DNA of 64,000 nt from Streptomyces ochraceiscleroticus (GTDB lineage: Bacteria; Actinomycetota; Actinomycetes; Streptomycetales; Streptomycetaceae), in contig NZ_JOAX01000004.1 of the NCBI RefSeq assembly GCF_000720485.1, positions 310,001 to 374,000 on the forward strand, written 5' to 3'. Under the pieces are notes generated by a model that had not been told where the DNA came from, searched no databases, and was given only the letters and a program-made list of their open reading frames with translations. Below, one piece after another: positions 46,429 through 54,562 of this stretch; position 1 is the stretch's first letter; every line of letters begins with the position of its first letter. Made by a program: the position numbers and the translations under genes.

Positions 46429-46476
46429 CGACCCTGCTCTCAGGAACGCCACCCCACCCCCCGGAAAGGTCAGAGA

Positions 46477-48288
46477 GTGTCGCCAACGGACAAGTCCTCG
46501 GTGTATGACCCCGAAACGCTGGATTTTGACCCGGACGCCCTGCGTGCGCGGTACCGCGCCGAGCGCGACCGCCGGATCCGCCCCGACGGCAGCAAGCAGT
46601 ACCAGCGCACCACCGGCGACTTCAGCTACTACGTCGACGACCCGTACGTGGCACCGGGTTTCACCCGGGAGCCGCTGAACGACCGGGTGGAGGCCCTGGT
46701 CATCGGTGGCGGGTTCGGCGGACTGCTCGCGGCCGCGCGGCTGCGCCAGGCCGGCCTGACGGACATCCGTATCACGGACAAGGCCGGGGACTTCGGCGGC
46801 ACTTGGTACTGGAACCGCTACCCGGGCATCCACTGCGACATCGAGTCCTACGTCTACCTGCCACTGCTCGAAGAGCTCGGCTACATACCGCGCTGGAAGT
46901 ACGCGCCGGGCGAGGAGATCCGGCAGCACGCGCGGGCGATCGGGCACCACTTCGACCTCTACCGTGACGCCTGTTTCCAGACCGAGGTCACGGACCTGCG
47001 GTGGGACGAGGACGCCCTCGAATGGGTGGCGCGCACCGACCGCGGTGATCTGATGAGGGCACGCTATGTGGTGGTCTCCAGCGGCCCGTTCAGCCGGCCG
47101 AAGCTGCCCGGCATCCCGGGCATCGAGAGCTTCCGGGGGCACACCTTCCACACCAGCCGCTGGGACTACGGCTACACGGGCGGCGACGCGAACGGGAACC
47201 TCCGGGGGCTCGCGGACAAGCGTGTCGGCCTGATCGGCACCGGCGCGACCGCCATCCAGTGCGTCCCGCACCTGGGGCACGATGCCCAGCACCTCTACGT
47301 CTTCCAGCGCACGCCGTCCTCGGTGGACGTGCGCGGCAACCGGCCCACGGACCCCGAGTGGGCGAAGTCCCTGGCCCCTGGCTGGCACCGGCGGCGCCGG
47401 GACAACTTCCTCGCGCATGTCACCGGTGGCGGGGCGGAGGAGGACCTGGTCCACGACGGCTGGACCACCAGCGCCCGGCTGCTGCAGAGCCTGCTGCCCG
47501 GCAAGGCCGACGCCGAGCTGTCGCCCGAGGACCGGTGGGCGATGGCGGAGCTGGCCGACTTCCGGAAGATGAACGAGATCCGGGCCCGGGTGGACGGGAT
47601 CGTCGAGGACCCGGCCACGGCCGAGGCGCTCAAGCCGTGGTACCGCTACATGTGCAAGCGCCCCACGTTCAGCGATACGTATCTCCAGACCTTCAACCGG
47701 CCCAATGTGACGCTCGTCGACACCGAGGGCCGCGGCGTCGAGCGCATCACCGAGAACGCGGTCGTGGTCGGCGGCACCGCGTACGAGGTCGACTGCCTCG
47801 TCTTCGCCACCGGCTTCGACATCGGCGTCGCACCGGCCGAACGGCTCGGGCTCCCGGTACGCGGCCGTGGCGGTGTCACCCTGGCCGACGCGTGGCAGGA
47901 CGGGCCGCAGACCCTCCACGGGTTCTACAGCCCCGGCTTCCCCAATTTCTTCCAGCTCGGGTCGGTGCAGAACGCCGTCTCGGTCAATTACGTCCACGTC
48001 CTCGACGAGCAGGCCACGCACATCGCCGAGGTCGTCGCCGAGGCACGCAAGCGGCAGGCGCGTTACGTCGAACCGAGTGCCGATGCGGTGGCCGCCTGGG
48101 GCGCCACCCTCCGCGGGACGGCACCCGACGCCGGCCGGTTCCTGGCCGAGTGCACCCCCAGCTACTACAACAACGAGGGCAAGCCCAGCGGGCGCAGCGA
48201 GTCGTACGGCGGCGGGCCGGTCGAGTTCTACGCACTGCTGCGGCGCTGGCGTGCCGAGACCGGCATGAGCGACGTCATCGTCGAGTGA
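46477..48288 (+). CDS. Baeyer-Villiger monooxygenase (flavin-containing)
   Basis: 603 aa. It has an N-terminal extension of about 70 residues, FAD-binding GGGFGG (77-82), GGTWYWNRYPGIHCDIES, the Baeyer-Villiger fingerprint FRGHTFHTSRWDY, the NADPH-binding GLIGTGATAIQ and ATGFD near the C-terminal third. The extended N-terminus and the W-D-Y ending of the fingerprint resemble cyclopentadecanone and phenylacetone/steroid-type monooxygenases. It inserts oxygen next to a ketone to give an ester or lactone. GTG start with GGAAAGG 7-8 nt upstream. Confidence 0.93.
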   Translation: MSPTDKSSVYDPETLDFDPDALRARYRAERDRRIRPDGSKQYQRTTGDFSYYVDDPYVAPGFTREPLNDRVEALVIGGGFGGLLAAARLRQAGLTDIRITDKAGDFGGTWYWNRYPGIHCDIESYVYLPLLEELGYIPRWKYAPGEEIRQHARAIGHHFDLYRDACFQTEVTDLRWDEDALEWVARTDRGDLMRARYVVVSSGPFSRPKLPGIPGIESFRGHTFHTSRWDYGYTGGDANGNLRGLADKRVGLIGTGATAIQCVPHLGHDAQHLYVFQRTPSSVDVRGNRPTDPEWAKSLAPGWHRRRRDNFLAHVTGGGAEEDLVHDGWTTSARLLQSLLPGKADAELSPEDRWAMAELADFRKMNEIRARVDGIVEDPATAEALKPWYRYMCKRPTFSDTYLQTFNRPNVTLVDTEGRGVERITENAVVVGGTAYEVDCLVFATGFDIGVAPAERLGLPVRGRGGVTLADAWQDGPQTLHGFYSPGFPNFFQLGSVQNAVSVNYVHVLDEQATHIAEVVAEARKRQARYVEPSADAVAAWGATLRGTAPDAGRFLAECTPSYYNNEGKPSGRSESYGGGPVEFYALLRRWRAETGMSDVIVE

Positions 48289-48347
48289 CGCCGTCCGGGC
48301 GACGAGAGGCCACCGTTCCGAAGGCACGCGAAAACCAAGGAGTGTGG

Positions 48348-49982
48348 ATGCGACCCAGCCGGTACGACGAAACCGGCCGTCTGCGGCCCGGCAGCAGCGA
48401 CCGCCGACAGGTGTCGAGGCTGAATCCGCCCAACCGGCTGTGGGGTTCGAACGGCGTCTCCTTCGGGCCGGACGGCCGGCTGTACGTGGCGCAGTTCCTC
48501 GCGGGGCAGATCAGCGCCGTGGAGCCGGCGTCCGGGGACGTGGAGGTGGTGGTACCTCTCGACGGCCCGGTGGAGGCCCCCGACGACCTGGCCTTCGGTG
48601 CCGACGGTTCGATGTACATCGCGGACCTGACGCCGGGCAGGGTGTGGCGCCGCAGCCCCGAAGGCGCGTACTCCCTGGTCACCGACGCAGTGACGGTACC
48701 CAACGGCATCACCTGCGTCGGCGACCGGCTCTTCGTCAACGAGATGCGGACCAACGGCCGGCTGCTGGAACTGTTCCCGGACGGGGGCGAGCCGGTGGTG
48801 CTGACCGACGGGCTGGCGTTGGGCAACGCGATGCAGCTCGGCCCGGACGGCCTGTTGTACTACCCGCACATGATCGGCAATCAGGTCTGGCGGATCTCCC
48901 CCGACGGCGGAGTGCCGGAACTGGTCGCGGAGGAGGTGGACGACCCGGTCGCGGTCCGCTTCGACCTCGGCGGTGTCCTGGTGGTCCTCTCCCGCGGCCC
49001 GGCCGGCATCGTCACCCGCATCGACCTGGCCACCGGGGCGCGGACGGTCACCGCCAGCGGCCTGGCGGGCCTGGACAACGCGGCGTTCGACGCGGAGAAC
49101 CGGATGTTCGTCTCCAGTTACGCGGGCGGCGGCATCACCGAGATGCACACCGACGGCCGTACTCGCGCGCTCGTCCCCCGCGGGTTCAACGGCCCGTTCG
49201 GCGTGACGGCCGGACACGGGGGCACGGTGTACGCGGCCGACCACTTCCGCCTGGCCCGCCTCGGCGACCGCGACGGCGCGCGGGAGAGCGACGGCGCGCG
49301 GGAGAGCGACGCGCTGACCGTCGACCTGCTGCACTTCGCCCGTGGTCTCGCCGCGGACGGTGCCGTCCTCCACGTCACCACCGGGCTGGGCGAGGTCCGC
49401 ACCTGGGATCCGGCGGGGAAGACCTCCCGGGTACGGGCGGCCGGCCTGGACGACCCGACCGGCATCACCGTCACGCCGGACGGCTGCCTCGTGGTGGCCG
49501 AGACCGGTGCCGGGCGCGTCCTGCGGATCGACGCGGCGGACACCGTCACCGTCCTCGCCGACGGGCTCGGCCATCCCGTGGACGTGGCCCTCGACGCCGA
49601 ACAGCGGTGTTACGTCAGCGACGACCGGCTCGGCGCCGTCCTGCGTCTGGGCGAGGACGGCGAGACGGTCACCGTCGCGGACGGCCTCGGCGCACCCCAG
49701 GGCCTGGTCGTCGTGGGCGACGAACTCTTCACGGTCGAAACCGCCCACCGGCGACTCAGCTCGGTCTCCCTCACCACCGGAGCCGTCACCACGGAGGCCG
49801 ACGGCCTCCCGGTCGGCCTGCCGCCCGGCATCACCCGCACCGAACCGGCCCCGGTACCCGGCATCCCCCACCGCCCCCGCCACTTCGCCGGCCTCGCCCT
49901 CGCTCCCGACGGCGCCCTCCTCCTCTCGGCCAACGGCGAGGGCACGGTACTGCGCCTGTCCCCCCACGAAAGGACGTCATGA
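48348..49982 (+). CDS. SMP-30/gluconolactonase-type beta-propeller protein
   Basis: 544 aa from ATG 48348 (AAGGAG 5 nt upstream). Repeated blade motifs such as GVSFGPDGRLYVAQF, DLAFGADGSMYIADL, AMQLGPDGLLYYPHM, GITVTPDGCLVVAETGAGRV and GLALAPDGALLLSANGEG indicate one long or two consecutive propellers of the SMP-30/NHL/strictosidine-synthase kind. No signal peptide. Several members are calcium-dependent lactonases, and its place directly after the Baeyer-Villiger enzyme suggests opening of the lactone product. An 18-bp tandem duplication in the gene repeats DGARES. Overlaps the P450 start (ATGA). Confidence 0.82.
   Translation: MRPSRYDETGRLRPGSSDRRQVSRLNPPNRLWGSNGVSFGPDGRLYVAQFLAGQISAVEPASGDVEVVVPLDGPVEAPDDLAFGADGSMYIADLTPGRVWRRSPEGAYSLVTDAVTVPNGITCVGDRLFVNEMRTNGRLLELFPDGGEPVVLTDGLALGNAMQLGPDGLLYYPHMIGNQVWRISPDGGVPELVAEEVDDPVAVRFDLGGVLVVLSRGPAGIVTRIDLATGARTVTASGLAGLDNAAFDAENRMFVSSYAGGGITEMHTDGRTRALVPRGFNGPFGVTAGHGGTVYAADHFRLARLGDRDGARESDGARESDALTVDLLHFARGLAADGAVLHVTTGLGEVRTWDPAGKTSRVRAAGLDDPTGITVTPDGCLVVAETGAGRVLRIDAADTVTVLADGLGHPVDVALDAEQRCYVSDDRLGAVLRLGEDGETVTVADGLGAPQGLVVVGDELFTVETAHRRLSSVSLTTGAVTTEADGLPVGLPPGITRTEPAPVPGIPHRPRHFAGLALAPDGALLLSANGEGTVLRLSPHERTS
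49271..49306 (+). repeat. 18-bp perfect tandem duplication inside the propeller gene
   Basis: Unit of 18 bp beginning CGACGGCGCGCGGG occurs twice back to back (49271-49288, 49289-49306), repeating DGARES in a predicted blade-connecting loop. In frame, so harmless to translation; probably a replication slippage event. Confidence 0.9.
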
Positions 49983-51202
49983 CCGGAACACCGTCCCCGG
50001 CCGATCTTCAGGCGGCCGAGATACCCGAATTCCCGATGCCGCGCGCGGCCCAGTGCCCGTTCGATCCCCCGCCCGCGCTGCGGGAGAAGCAGCAGGAGGG
50101 CCCGCTCACCCGAGTACGCCTGTGGGACGGCAGCGCGCACTGGCTGGTGACCCGGTACGCCGAACAGCGGGCGCTGCTGGCCGACCCCCGGGTCAGCGCC
50201 GACATCACCCGACCGGGATACCCGAGCCCGGCCGCCAGTCGGAGCAACACCATCGGCTTCATCCTCATGGACGACCCCGAACACGCCCGGCAGCGCCGGA
50301 TGGTGACCGCGCCCTTCACGATCAAGCGGGTGGAGGCGCTGCGGCCGGCAGTGCAGAAGATCGTGGACGACCTCATCGACGAGCTGCTCGCCGGGCCCAA
50401 GCCGGTCGATCTGGTCGAGGCGTTCGCCCTGCCGGTGCCGTCCCTGGTCATCTGCGCGCTGCTCGGTGTCCCCTACGCCGACCACGCGTTCTTCCAGGAG
50501 AACAGCAAGACGATCATCAACCGCGACGCCACGGTCGAGCAGCGCACCGCGGCGCACGGCCGGCTGTCCGCGTACCTGGACGGCCTGGTGGCCGAGAAGC
50601 TGGCCCGCCCGGCGGACGACCTGCTCTCCCGGCTCGCCGAGCGCGTCGGCGCGGGCGAGCTGACCCGGCTCGAAGCGGCCCGGATGGGGGTACTGCTGCT
50701 GATCGCCGGACACGAGACGACCGCGAACATGATCGCGCTCGGCACGCTCGCGCTGCTCGAACACCCCGGCCAGCTCGCCGCACTGCGCGAGAGCGACGAT
50801 CCGAAGCTCGTCGCCGGAACGGTCGAGGAACTGCTGCGCTACCTGCACATCACCCACGGCGGACGCCGCCGGGTGGCCACGGAGGACATCGAGATCGCCG
50901 GACAGGTCGTCCGGGCCGGTGACGGCCTCATCCTGGCGAACGACATCGGCAACCGCGACCCGGCGGCCTTCCCCGACCCCGACCACCTCGACATCCACCG
51001 CGACGCCCGCCACCACGTGGCCTTCGGCTTCGGCGTGCACCAGTGCCTGGGCCAGTCCCTGGCCCGGATGGAGCTGCAGGTCGTCTACGGCACGCTCTAC
51101 CGGCGCATCCCCACACTGCGCCTCGCGGCCGCCCTGGACGACATCCCGTTCAAACACGACGGCTCGGTGTACGGCGTGTACGAGCTTCCCGTCACGTGGT
51201 GA
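49979..51202 (+). CDS. Cytochrome P450 (CYP105-like bacterial class)
   Basis: 407 aa, soluble. I-helix LLIAGHETTAN (acid-Thr pair), K-helix EELLRYL, and heme loop FGFGVHQCLGQSLAR with Cys356 as the thiolate ligand. Start in an ATGA overlap with the propeller gene; the next gene is a ferredoxin, its likely electron donor. Expected to hydroxylate a small hydrophobic molecule. No ferredoxin reductase is encoded in the cluster, so a housekeeping reductase would be needed. Confidence 0.94.
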   Translation: MTGTPSPADLQAAEIPEFPMPRAAQCPFDPPPALREKQQEGPLTRVRLWDGSAHWLVTRYAEQRALLADPRVSADITRPGYPSPAASRSNTIGFILMDDPEHARQRRMVTAPFTIKRVEALRPAVQKIVDDLIDELLAGPKPVDLVEAFALPVPSLVICALLGVPYADHAFFQENSKTIINRDATVEQRTAAHGRLSAYLDGLVAEKLARPADDLLSRLAERVGAGELTRLEAARMGVLLLIAGHETTANMIALGTLALLEHPGQLAALRESDDPKLVAGTVEELLRYLHITHGGRRRVATEDIEIAGQVVRAGDGLILANDIGNRDPAAFPDPDHLDIHRDARHHVAFGFGVHQCLGQSLARMELQVVYGTLYRRIPTLRLAAALDDIPFKHDGSVYGVYELPVTW

Positions 51203-51244
51203 TCCCAGCTATCCAATACCAGTCACCCGGAGGAATCCGATCCC

Positions 51245-51454
51245 ATGAACGTGCGCCTCGACCAGGACAAGTGCGTCGCATCCGGCCAGTGCGTCCTGGC
51301 GGCACCCGACGTATTCGACCAGCGCGACGAGGACGGCATTGCCGTGCTTCTCACCTCCGCGCCCTCCACCGAGGACGCGGAGGGCGTGCGGCACGCGGCA
51401 ACGGTCTGCCCCGCCCTCGCCATTCACCTCACGGAAGCCACGGCAGAGGACTGA
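51245..51454 (+). CDS. [3Fe-4S] ferredoxin
   Basis: 69 aa. DKCVASGQCVLAAPDVFDQ and ATVCPALAIHL give Cys10, Cys16 and Cys54; the position between Cys10 and Cys16 that would complete a [4Fe-4S] cluster is Ser/Gly rather than Cys, so a [3Fe-4S] cluster is expected. Typical partner of class I actinobacterial P450s. Lies 42 bp after the P450 gene, behind CCGGAGGAAT, and converges on the epoxide hydrolase gene. Confidence 0.94.
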   Translation: MNVRLDQDKCVASGQCVLAAPDVFDQRDEDGIAVLLTSAPSTEDAEGVRHAATVCPALAIHLTEATAED

Positions 51455-51470
51455 GGTCAGCCGCGGAAGG

Positions 51471-52466
51471 TCAGTCCGCCTTCGGCAGGTGGGCGAGGAA
51501 GTCCAGTAGCGCCGCGTTGACCTCTTCGGGGCGTTCCTGCTGGGTCCAGTGGCCGCAGCCGGGGAGCGTCACACTGCGGTGGAGCTTCGGTGCGATCGTA
51601 TCGAGGGAGTCGATGACCCGGTCGATGCCGTGCAGCGAGGTGACCATGTCGCGGTCGCCGACGACGTACAGCGCCGGGACGTCGATGCCGCGGCCGCGGA
51701 AGACCCTCAGAAGTTCGTTGTTGCGCTCGATGTTGCGGTACCAGTTGAGGGGGCCGGTGAACGCCCGGTCGCCGTGGCGGGCGTAGTCGTCGGCGAAGGC
51801 GTCGATGTCGTCGGCGGTGAGCCAGCCGGGCAGCTCCGGGTCCGGTCCGGCGCCGAGCAGCGAGGCGCCTTCGGGCACGATCCAGGGACGCGGCCGGGTG
51901 TTGGCCGGGTTGTCGCCCGAACCGTTGAACAGCATGCGGCGGAAGGTCGAGGCGAGGTCACGCGCCAACTCGGCGTCGGCGACGCCCGGTTCCTGGAAGT
52001 ACACCTGGTAGTAGCGGTCACCGTACTGCTGCCGGGTGACCGACGGCGGGGCCATGCCGGCGGGCAGTACCGGCGGGACGCTGAGCCCGGCGACGGCCCG
52101 CACGACGTCCGGGCGGAGCATGGCCGTCGTCCAGGCGACCGGCGCACCCCAGTCGTGGCCGACGACCACGGCCTGCTCCTCGCCGAGCGCGTGGATCAGG
52201 CCGATCACATCGCCGGTGAGGTGCAGCAGGCTGTACGCGTCGGCATCGGCGGGCTGCTCACTGCGGGCGTATCCCCGCTGGTCGGGCGCCACCACCCGGT
52301 ACCCGGCCGCGGCCAGCGGCGCGAACTGGTGCCGCCAGGAGTACCAGCTCTCCGGAAACCCGTGCAGCAGCACGACGAGGGGGCCTTCGCCCTGCTCGGC
52401 GATGTGCAGTGTGACTCCATTGACCTCAACGGAGCTGTGCTTGATCCCGGCGTGCTCGGCAGCCAT
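51471..52466 (-). CDS. Alpha/beta-hydrolase, epoxide hydrolase family
   Basis: 331 aa. Oxyanion segment LLHGFPESWYSWRHQ, nucleophile Asp105 in GHDWGAP, and C-terminal His306 in GCGHWTQQERPEEV; a cap domain with YYQVYFQEPG carries candidate Tyr residues for epoxide protonation. An Asp nucleophile rather than Ser points to an epoxide hydrolase or dehalogenase, and HGFPESW favours the former. AGGAGA precedes ATG 52466. It converges on the P450 operon 16 bp away and may act in the same pathway. Confidence 0.9.
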   Translation of the reverse strand: MAAEHAGIKHSSVEVNGVTLHIAEQGEGPLVVLLHGFPESWYSWRHQFAPLAAAGYRVVAPDQRGYARSEQPADADAYSLLHLTGDVIGLIHALGEEQAVVVGHDWGAPVAWTTAMLRPDVVRAVAGLSVPPVLPAGMAPPSVTRQQYGDRYYQVYFQEPGVADAELARDLASTFRRMLFNGSGDNPANTRPRPWIVPEGASLLGAGPDPELPGWLTADDIDAFADDYARHGDRAFTGPLNWYRNIERNNELLRVFRGRGIDVPALYVVGDRDMVTSLHGIDRVIDSLDTIAPKLHRSVTLPGCGHWTQQERPEEVNAALLDFLAHLPKAD

Positions 52467-52494
52467 GGGTTCTCCTGACGTTGCGTCTGGACAG

Positions 52495-52533
52495 TACTCA
52501 CGTCATCCGGGTCGATCCCGGATGACGTGAGTA
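52495..52533. terminator. Perfect 17-bp inverted repeat, probable terminator
   Basis: TACTCACGTCATCCGGG - 5 nt (TCGAT) - complementary right arm (52517-52533). It sits 16 bp after the lipoprotein stop in the direction of its transcription and 28 bp before the hydrolase start. Terminator of the lipoprotein gene is the likeliest role; a dyad operator for the hydrolase is the alternative. Confidence 0.6.
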
Positions 52534-52548
52534 AAGCATCCGTCCAGG

Positions 52549-53019
52549 TCAGGAACTCGTCGGGGTTCCCTGCCCGACAGGCAGCCGACGCGCCTCCCTA
52601 CAGCGCTCCAGGTGATCGATGAGGTCATCGGCCGGCCCCAGGTCGGTACTGCGGTCCGTGATCACGGTATGGCCGTCATGCACCAGCCGGTACTCGAAGC
52701 GGTCGCGGGAGCCCCCGTCGACACTGCGGGCGGGAAGGCCGGCGAAGTCGACGGCGTCCAGTAGCGAGCCGAGCTTCTCGCGCTCGGCTCCCGACAGATC
52801 ACGACCCGCATGACTGCCCGTGCGGTCGATGATGAGCACCGACCCTCCGGGGCCCACCTCGATGCCATGCTGCACCCCCGCGATGCCACCACTGACGTGG
52901 AGACTCACCTCTTGGGAAGCCGCCCCGGACCCACTCTCGGACGCGACGGACTCCCCACACCCGACCAACAACAGCCCGCCCACGAGAAGGGCGAGAAACC
53001 GTCCCATACGCGTTGCCAT
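52549..53019 (-). CDS. Small lipoprotein of unknown function
   Basis: 156 aa. Hydrophobic signal and lipobox: MGRFLALLVGGLLLVGC, with lipid-modified Cys21. The mature part starts with a Ser/Gly-rich linker and contains EVSLHVSGGIAG and DRFEYRLVHDGHTVITDRS, suggesting a small beta-rich domain of the protealysin-inhibitor (emfourin) type often found in Streptomyces lipoproteins. I do not recognise a closer family. The gene is followed by a strong hairpin. Confidence 0.8.
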   Translation of the reverse strand: MATRMGRFLALLVGGLLLVGCGESVASESGSGAASQEVSLHVSGGIAGVQHGIEVGPGGSVLIIDRTGSHAGRDLSGAEREKLGSLLDAVDFAGLPARSVDGGSRDRFEYRLVHDGHTVITDRSTDLGPADDLIDHLERCREARRLPVGQGTPTSS

Positions 53020-53098
53020 GCTTCCGCTCCCTGGCTCAGGCTGCCGTCACTTTACTGATGAGACGGCCTTACCGGTGAGACCCGCGCCGCGAGCCGGA

Positions 53099-54274
53099 TC
53101 AGGCGGCGTGCCAGCGGTTACGGCCGTCGGAGCCGGGGCCGCACACCATGGGCGTGCCCGCCGTGGTGACACCGGTCGCACCGGCCGGGGCGCAGAAGGA
53201 GCCGGGGTGGGCGGTGGGCCCACCGCCGCCGGTACTGCCGCCGGTCGAAGACGACCCGCCAGTGCTGGATCCACCGGTACTGCTCGATCCACCGGTAGTG
53301 CTGGACCCACCGGTACTGCTGGACCCACCGGTAGCGCTGGATGAGCCTCCCGACGAGCTGCTGTCGCTGCCGCCGCCCCCGCTGGTCGTGTTGCGGTCGT
53401 CGGTCGAGTCACGGTAGTTCGGACGGCCGTCGTGGTCCTTGTCGCCGAGGTACGAGCCGTCCGTGGAACAGCCGGCCTTCGGGTGGGTCAGTTCGAGCGT
53501 GACGTCGGCGGTGATGTCCTCGCCTTCCGCGGGGTCCTGCGTGCACACCCGCCAGGAGTCGTACGCGCCGTCCGGCAGGTCGTCGTTGACGTAGTGCGCC
53601 TCCGCCTTGATCGCGTCCTCGTCGACTCCGATGCCCGTCAGGGTCACCACGGCGACCTGCCACGTCTTGCCACGCAGCTCGGGCATCGTGGGCCAGGGGA
53701 TCTCTGCGCCGTCCTTCTTGGGGCAGGTCTCACCCTCCTTGACCGCGGCGAAGTCGATCAGCCGGCGGCTGTCGTCGTGGTCGGCCTGCTGGAAGCACAC
53801 GAGCCAACCCGACCGCGCGACGATCGCCCGGTTTTCGGCGGAGGCGTCGTGGTGGCCGACGGTGTAGCCGGCACCACGGGCCTTGCCCTCGGCCTCGTCG
53901 AGTTGTTCACCGATGTAGTCCGGCGCTTTCCGCTCCGGCTTCTTGCTCGGGGACGCCTTTGGGCTCGCCGTGCGCGACTCGGTCGCGACCTGCTGCGGTT
54001 TGTCCTTCCCCGTGTCGTCGAGCTGCCCGCCCAGGCCCGCGCCGATCGCCAGCAGGATGAACGCCCCGAAGCTGGCGCCCAGCCTGGCGAACCAGCGCCA
54101 CGGCGGCAGGACCCACAGCAGCACGATGGCGACGATCAGCGCGAGGAATCCGAGGGGGAAATGTAAGGCGCCGATGAGGGCGACCAGAACGATCATGCCC
54201 AGCGCGGCGGGAGTGGTCTTCCACCACGGCCGTGCCGGGGGCGTTGGCCGGGTCGGAGGACTGTACGGGTTCAC
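53099..54274 (-). CDS. Membrane-anchored protein with PASTA-like region and Gly/Ser/Thr-rich tail
   Basis: 391 aa from GTG 54272-54274 (AGGAAAG 7 nt upstream). Pro-rich N-terminus, then two or three hydrophobic helices (about 20-80), a Lys/Ser/Pro linker, and an extracellular part. That part holds a PASTA-like segment (APDYIGEQLDEAEGKARGAG, ending in a Cys pair) and a second one (TMPELRGKTWQVAVVTLTGI). A short calcium-loop-like motif DKDHDGRPNYRD follows, then about 60 residues of SSTGG repeats and a Cys-pair end motif (FCAPAGATGVTTAGTPMVC). The overall build suggests a cell-surface sensor or adhesion protein. Exact function unknown. Confidence 0.75.
   Translation of the reverse strand: MNPYSPPTRPTPPARPWWKTTPAALGMIVLVALIGALHFPLGFLALIVAIVLLWVLPPWRWFARLGASFGAFILLAIGAGLGGQLDDTGKDKPQQVATESRTASPKASPSKKPERKAPDYIGEQLDEAEGKARGAGYTVGHHDASAENRAIVARSGWLVCFQQADHDDSRRLIDFAAVKEGETCPKKDGAEIPWPTMPELRGKTWQVAVVTLTGIGVDEDAIKAEAHYVNDDLPDGAYDSWRVCTQDPAEGEDITADVTLELTHPKAGCSTDGSYLGDKDHDGRPNYRDSTDDRNTTSGGGGSDSSSSGGSSSATGGSSSTGGSSTTGGSSSTGGSSTGGSSSTGGSTGGGGPTAHPGSFCAPAGATGVTTAGTPMVCGPGSDGRNRWHAA
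53271..53342 (-). repeat. Four 18-bp tandem repeats encoding the SSTGG tail
   Basis: Four units of 18 bp based on CCACCGGTACTGCTGGAC (53271-53288, 53289-53306, 53307-53324, 53325-53342), differing at 1-4 positions. They encode the repetitive SSTGGS tail of the surface protein and are prone to length change by slippage. Confidence 0.85.
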
Positions 54275-54471
54275 GTGGTGACTTTCCTTGTCTGGCAGCA
54301 AAGCCTGGGGCCCACGCTCACCGTGTGGGAGGGCGGGCTTCTTCCACCGATGAGTAGAAGTAACCCGATATTACCGGCTCTTACGGAATCGGCGGAAGTA
54401 TGGAAGTCATCAGAAGAAGGTGGTTTCTGACACCACGGCATTCACGCAGCTCGCCAGTCGCCTGCCTTTTC

Positions 54472-54483
54472 GAGAGCGCTCTC
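54472..54483. promoter_or_regulatory. LacI-type operator palindrome GAGAGCGCTCTC
   Basis: Perfect 12-bp palindrome with the central CG step and GAGCGCTC core of LacI-family operators, similar to the CebR site TGGGAGCGCTCCCA that controls beta-glucan use in Streptomyces. A -35-like TTGACA follows at 54493-54498, 65 bp upstream of the glucanase start; the matching -10 is weak. Confidence 0.6.
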
Positions 54484-54562
54484 ACGCACTTATTGACAGG
54501 GACGCGTCAGCAGCGCTTCACTTCACCGCGAAGGCAGGTCCGGACCAATCGAGGCGGGTTAT

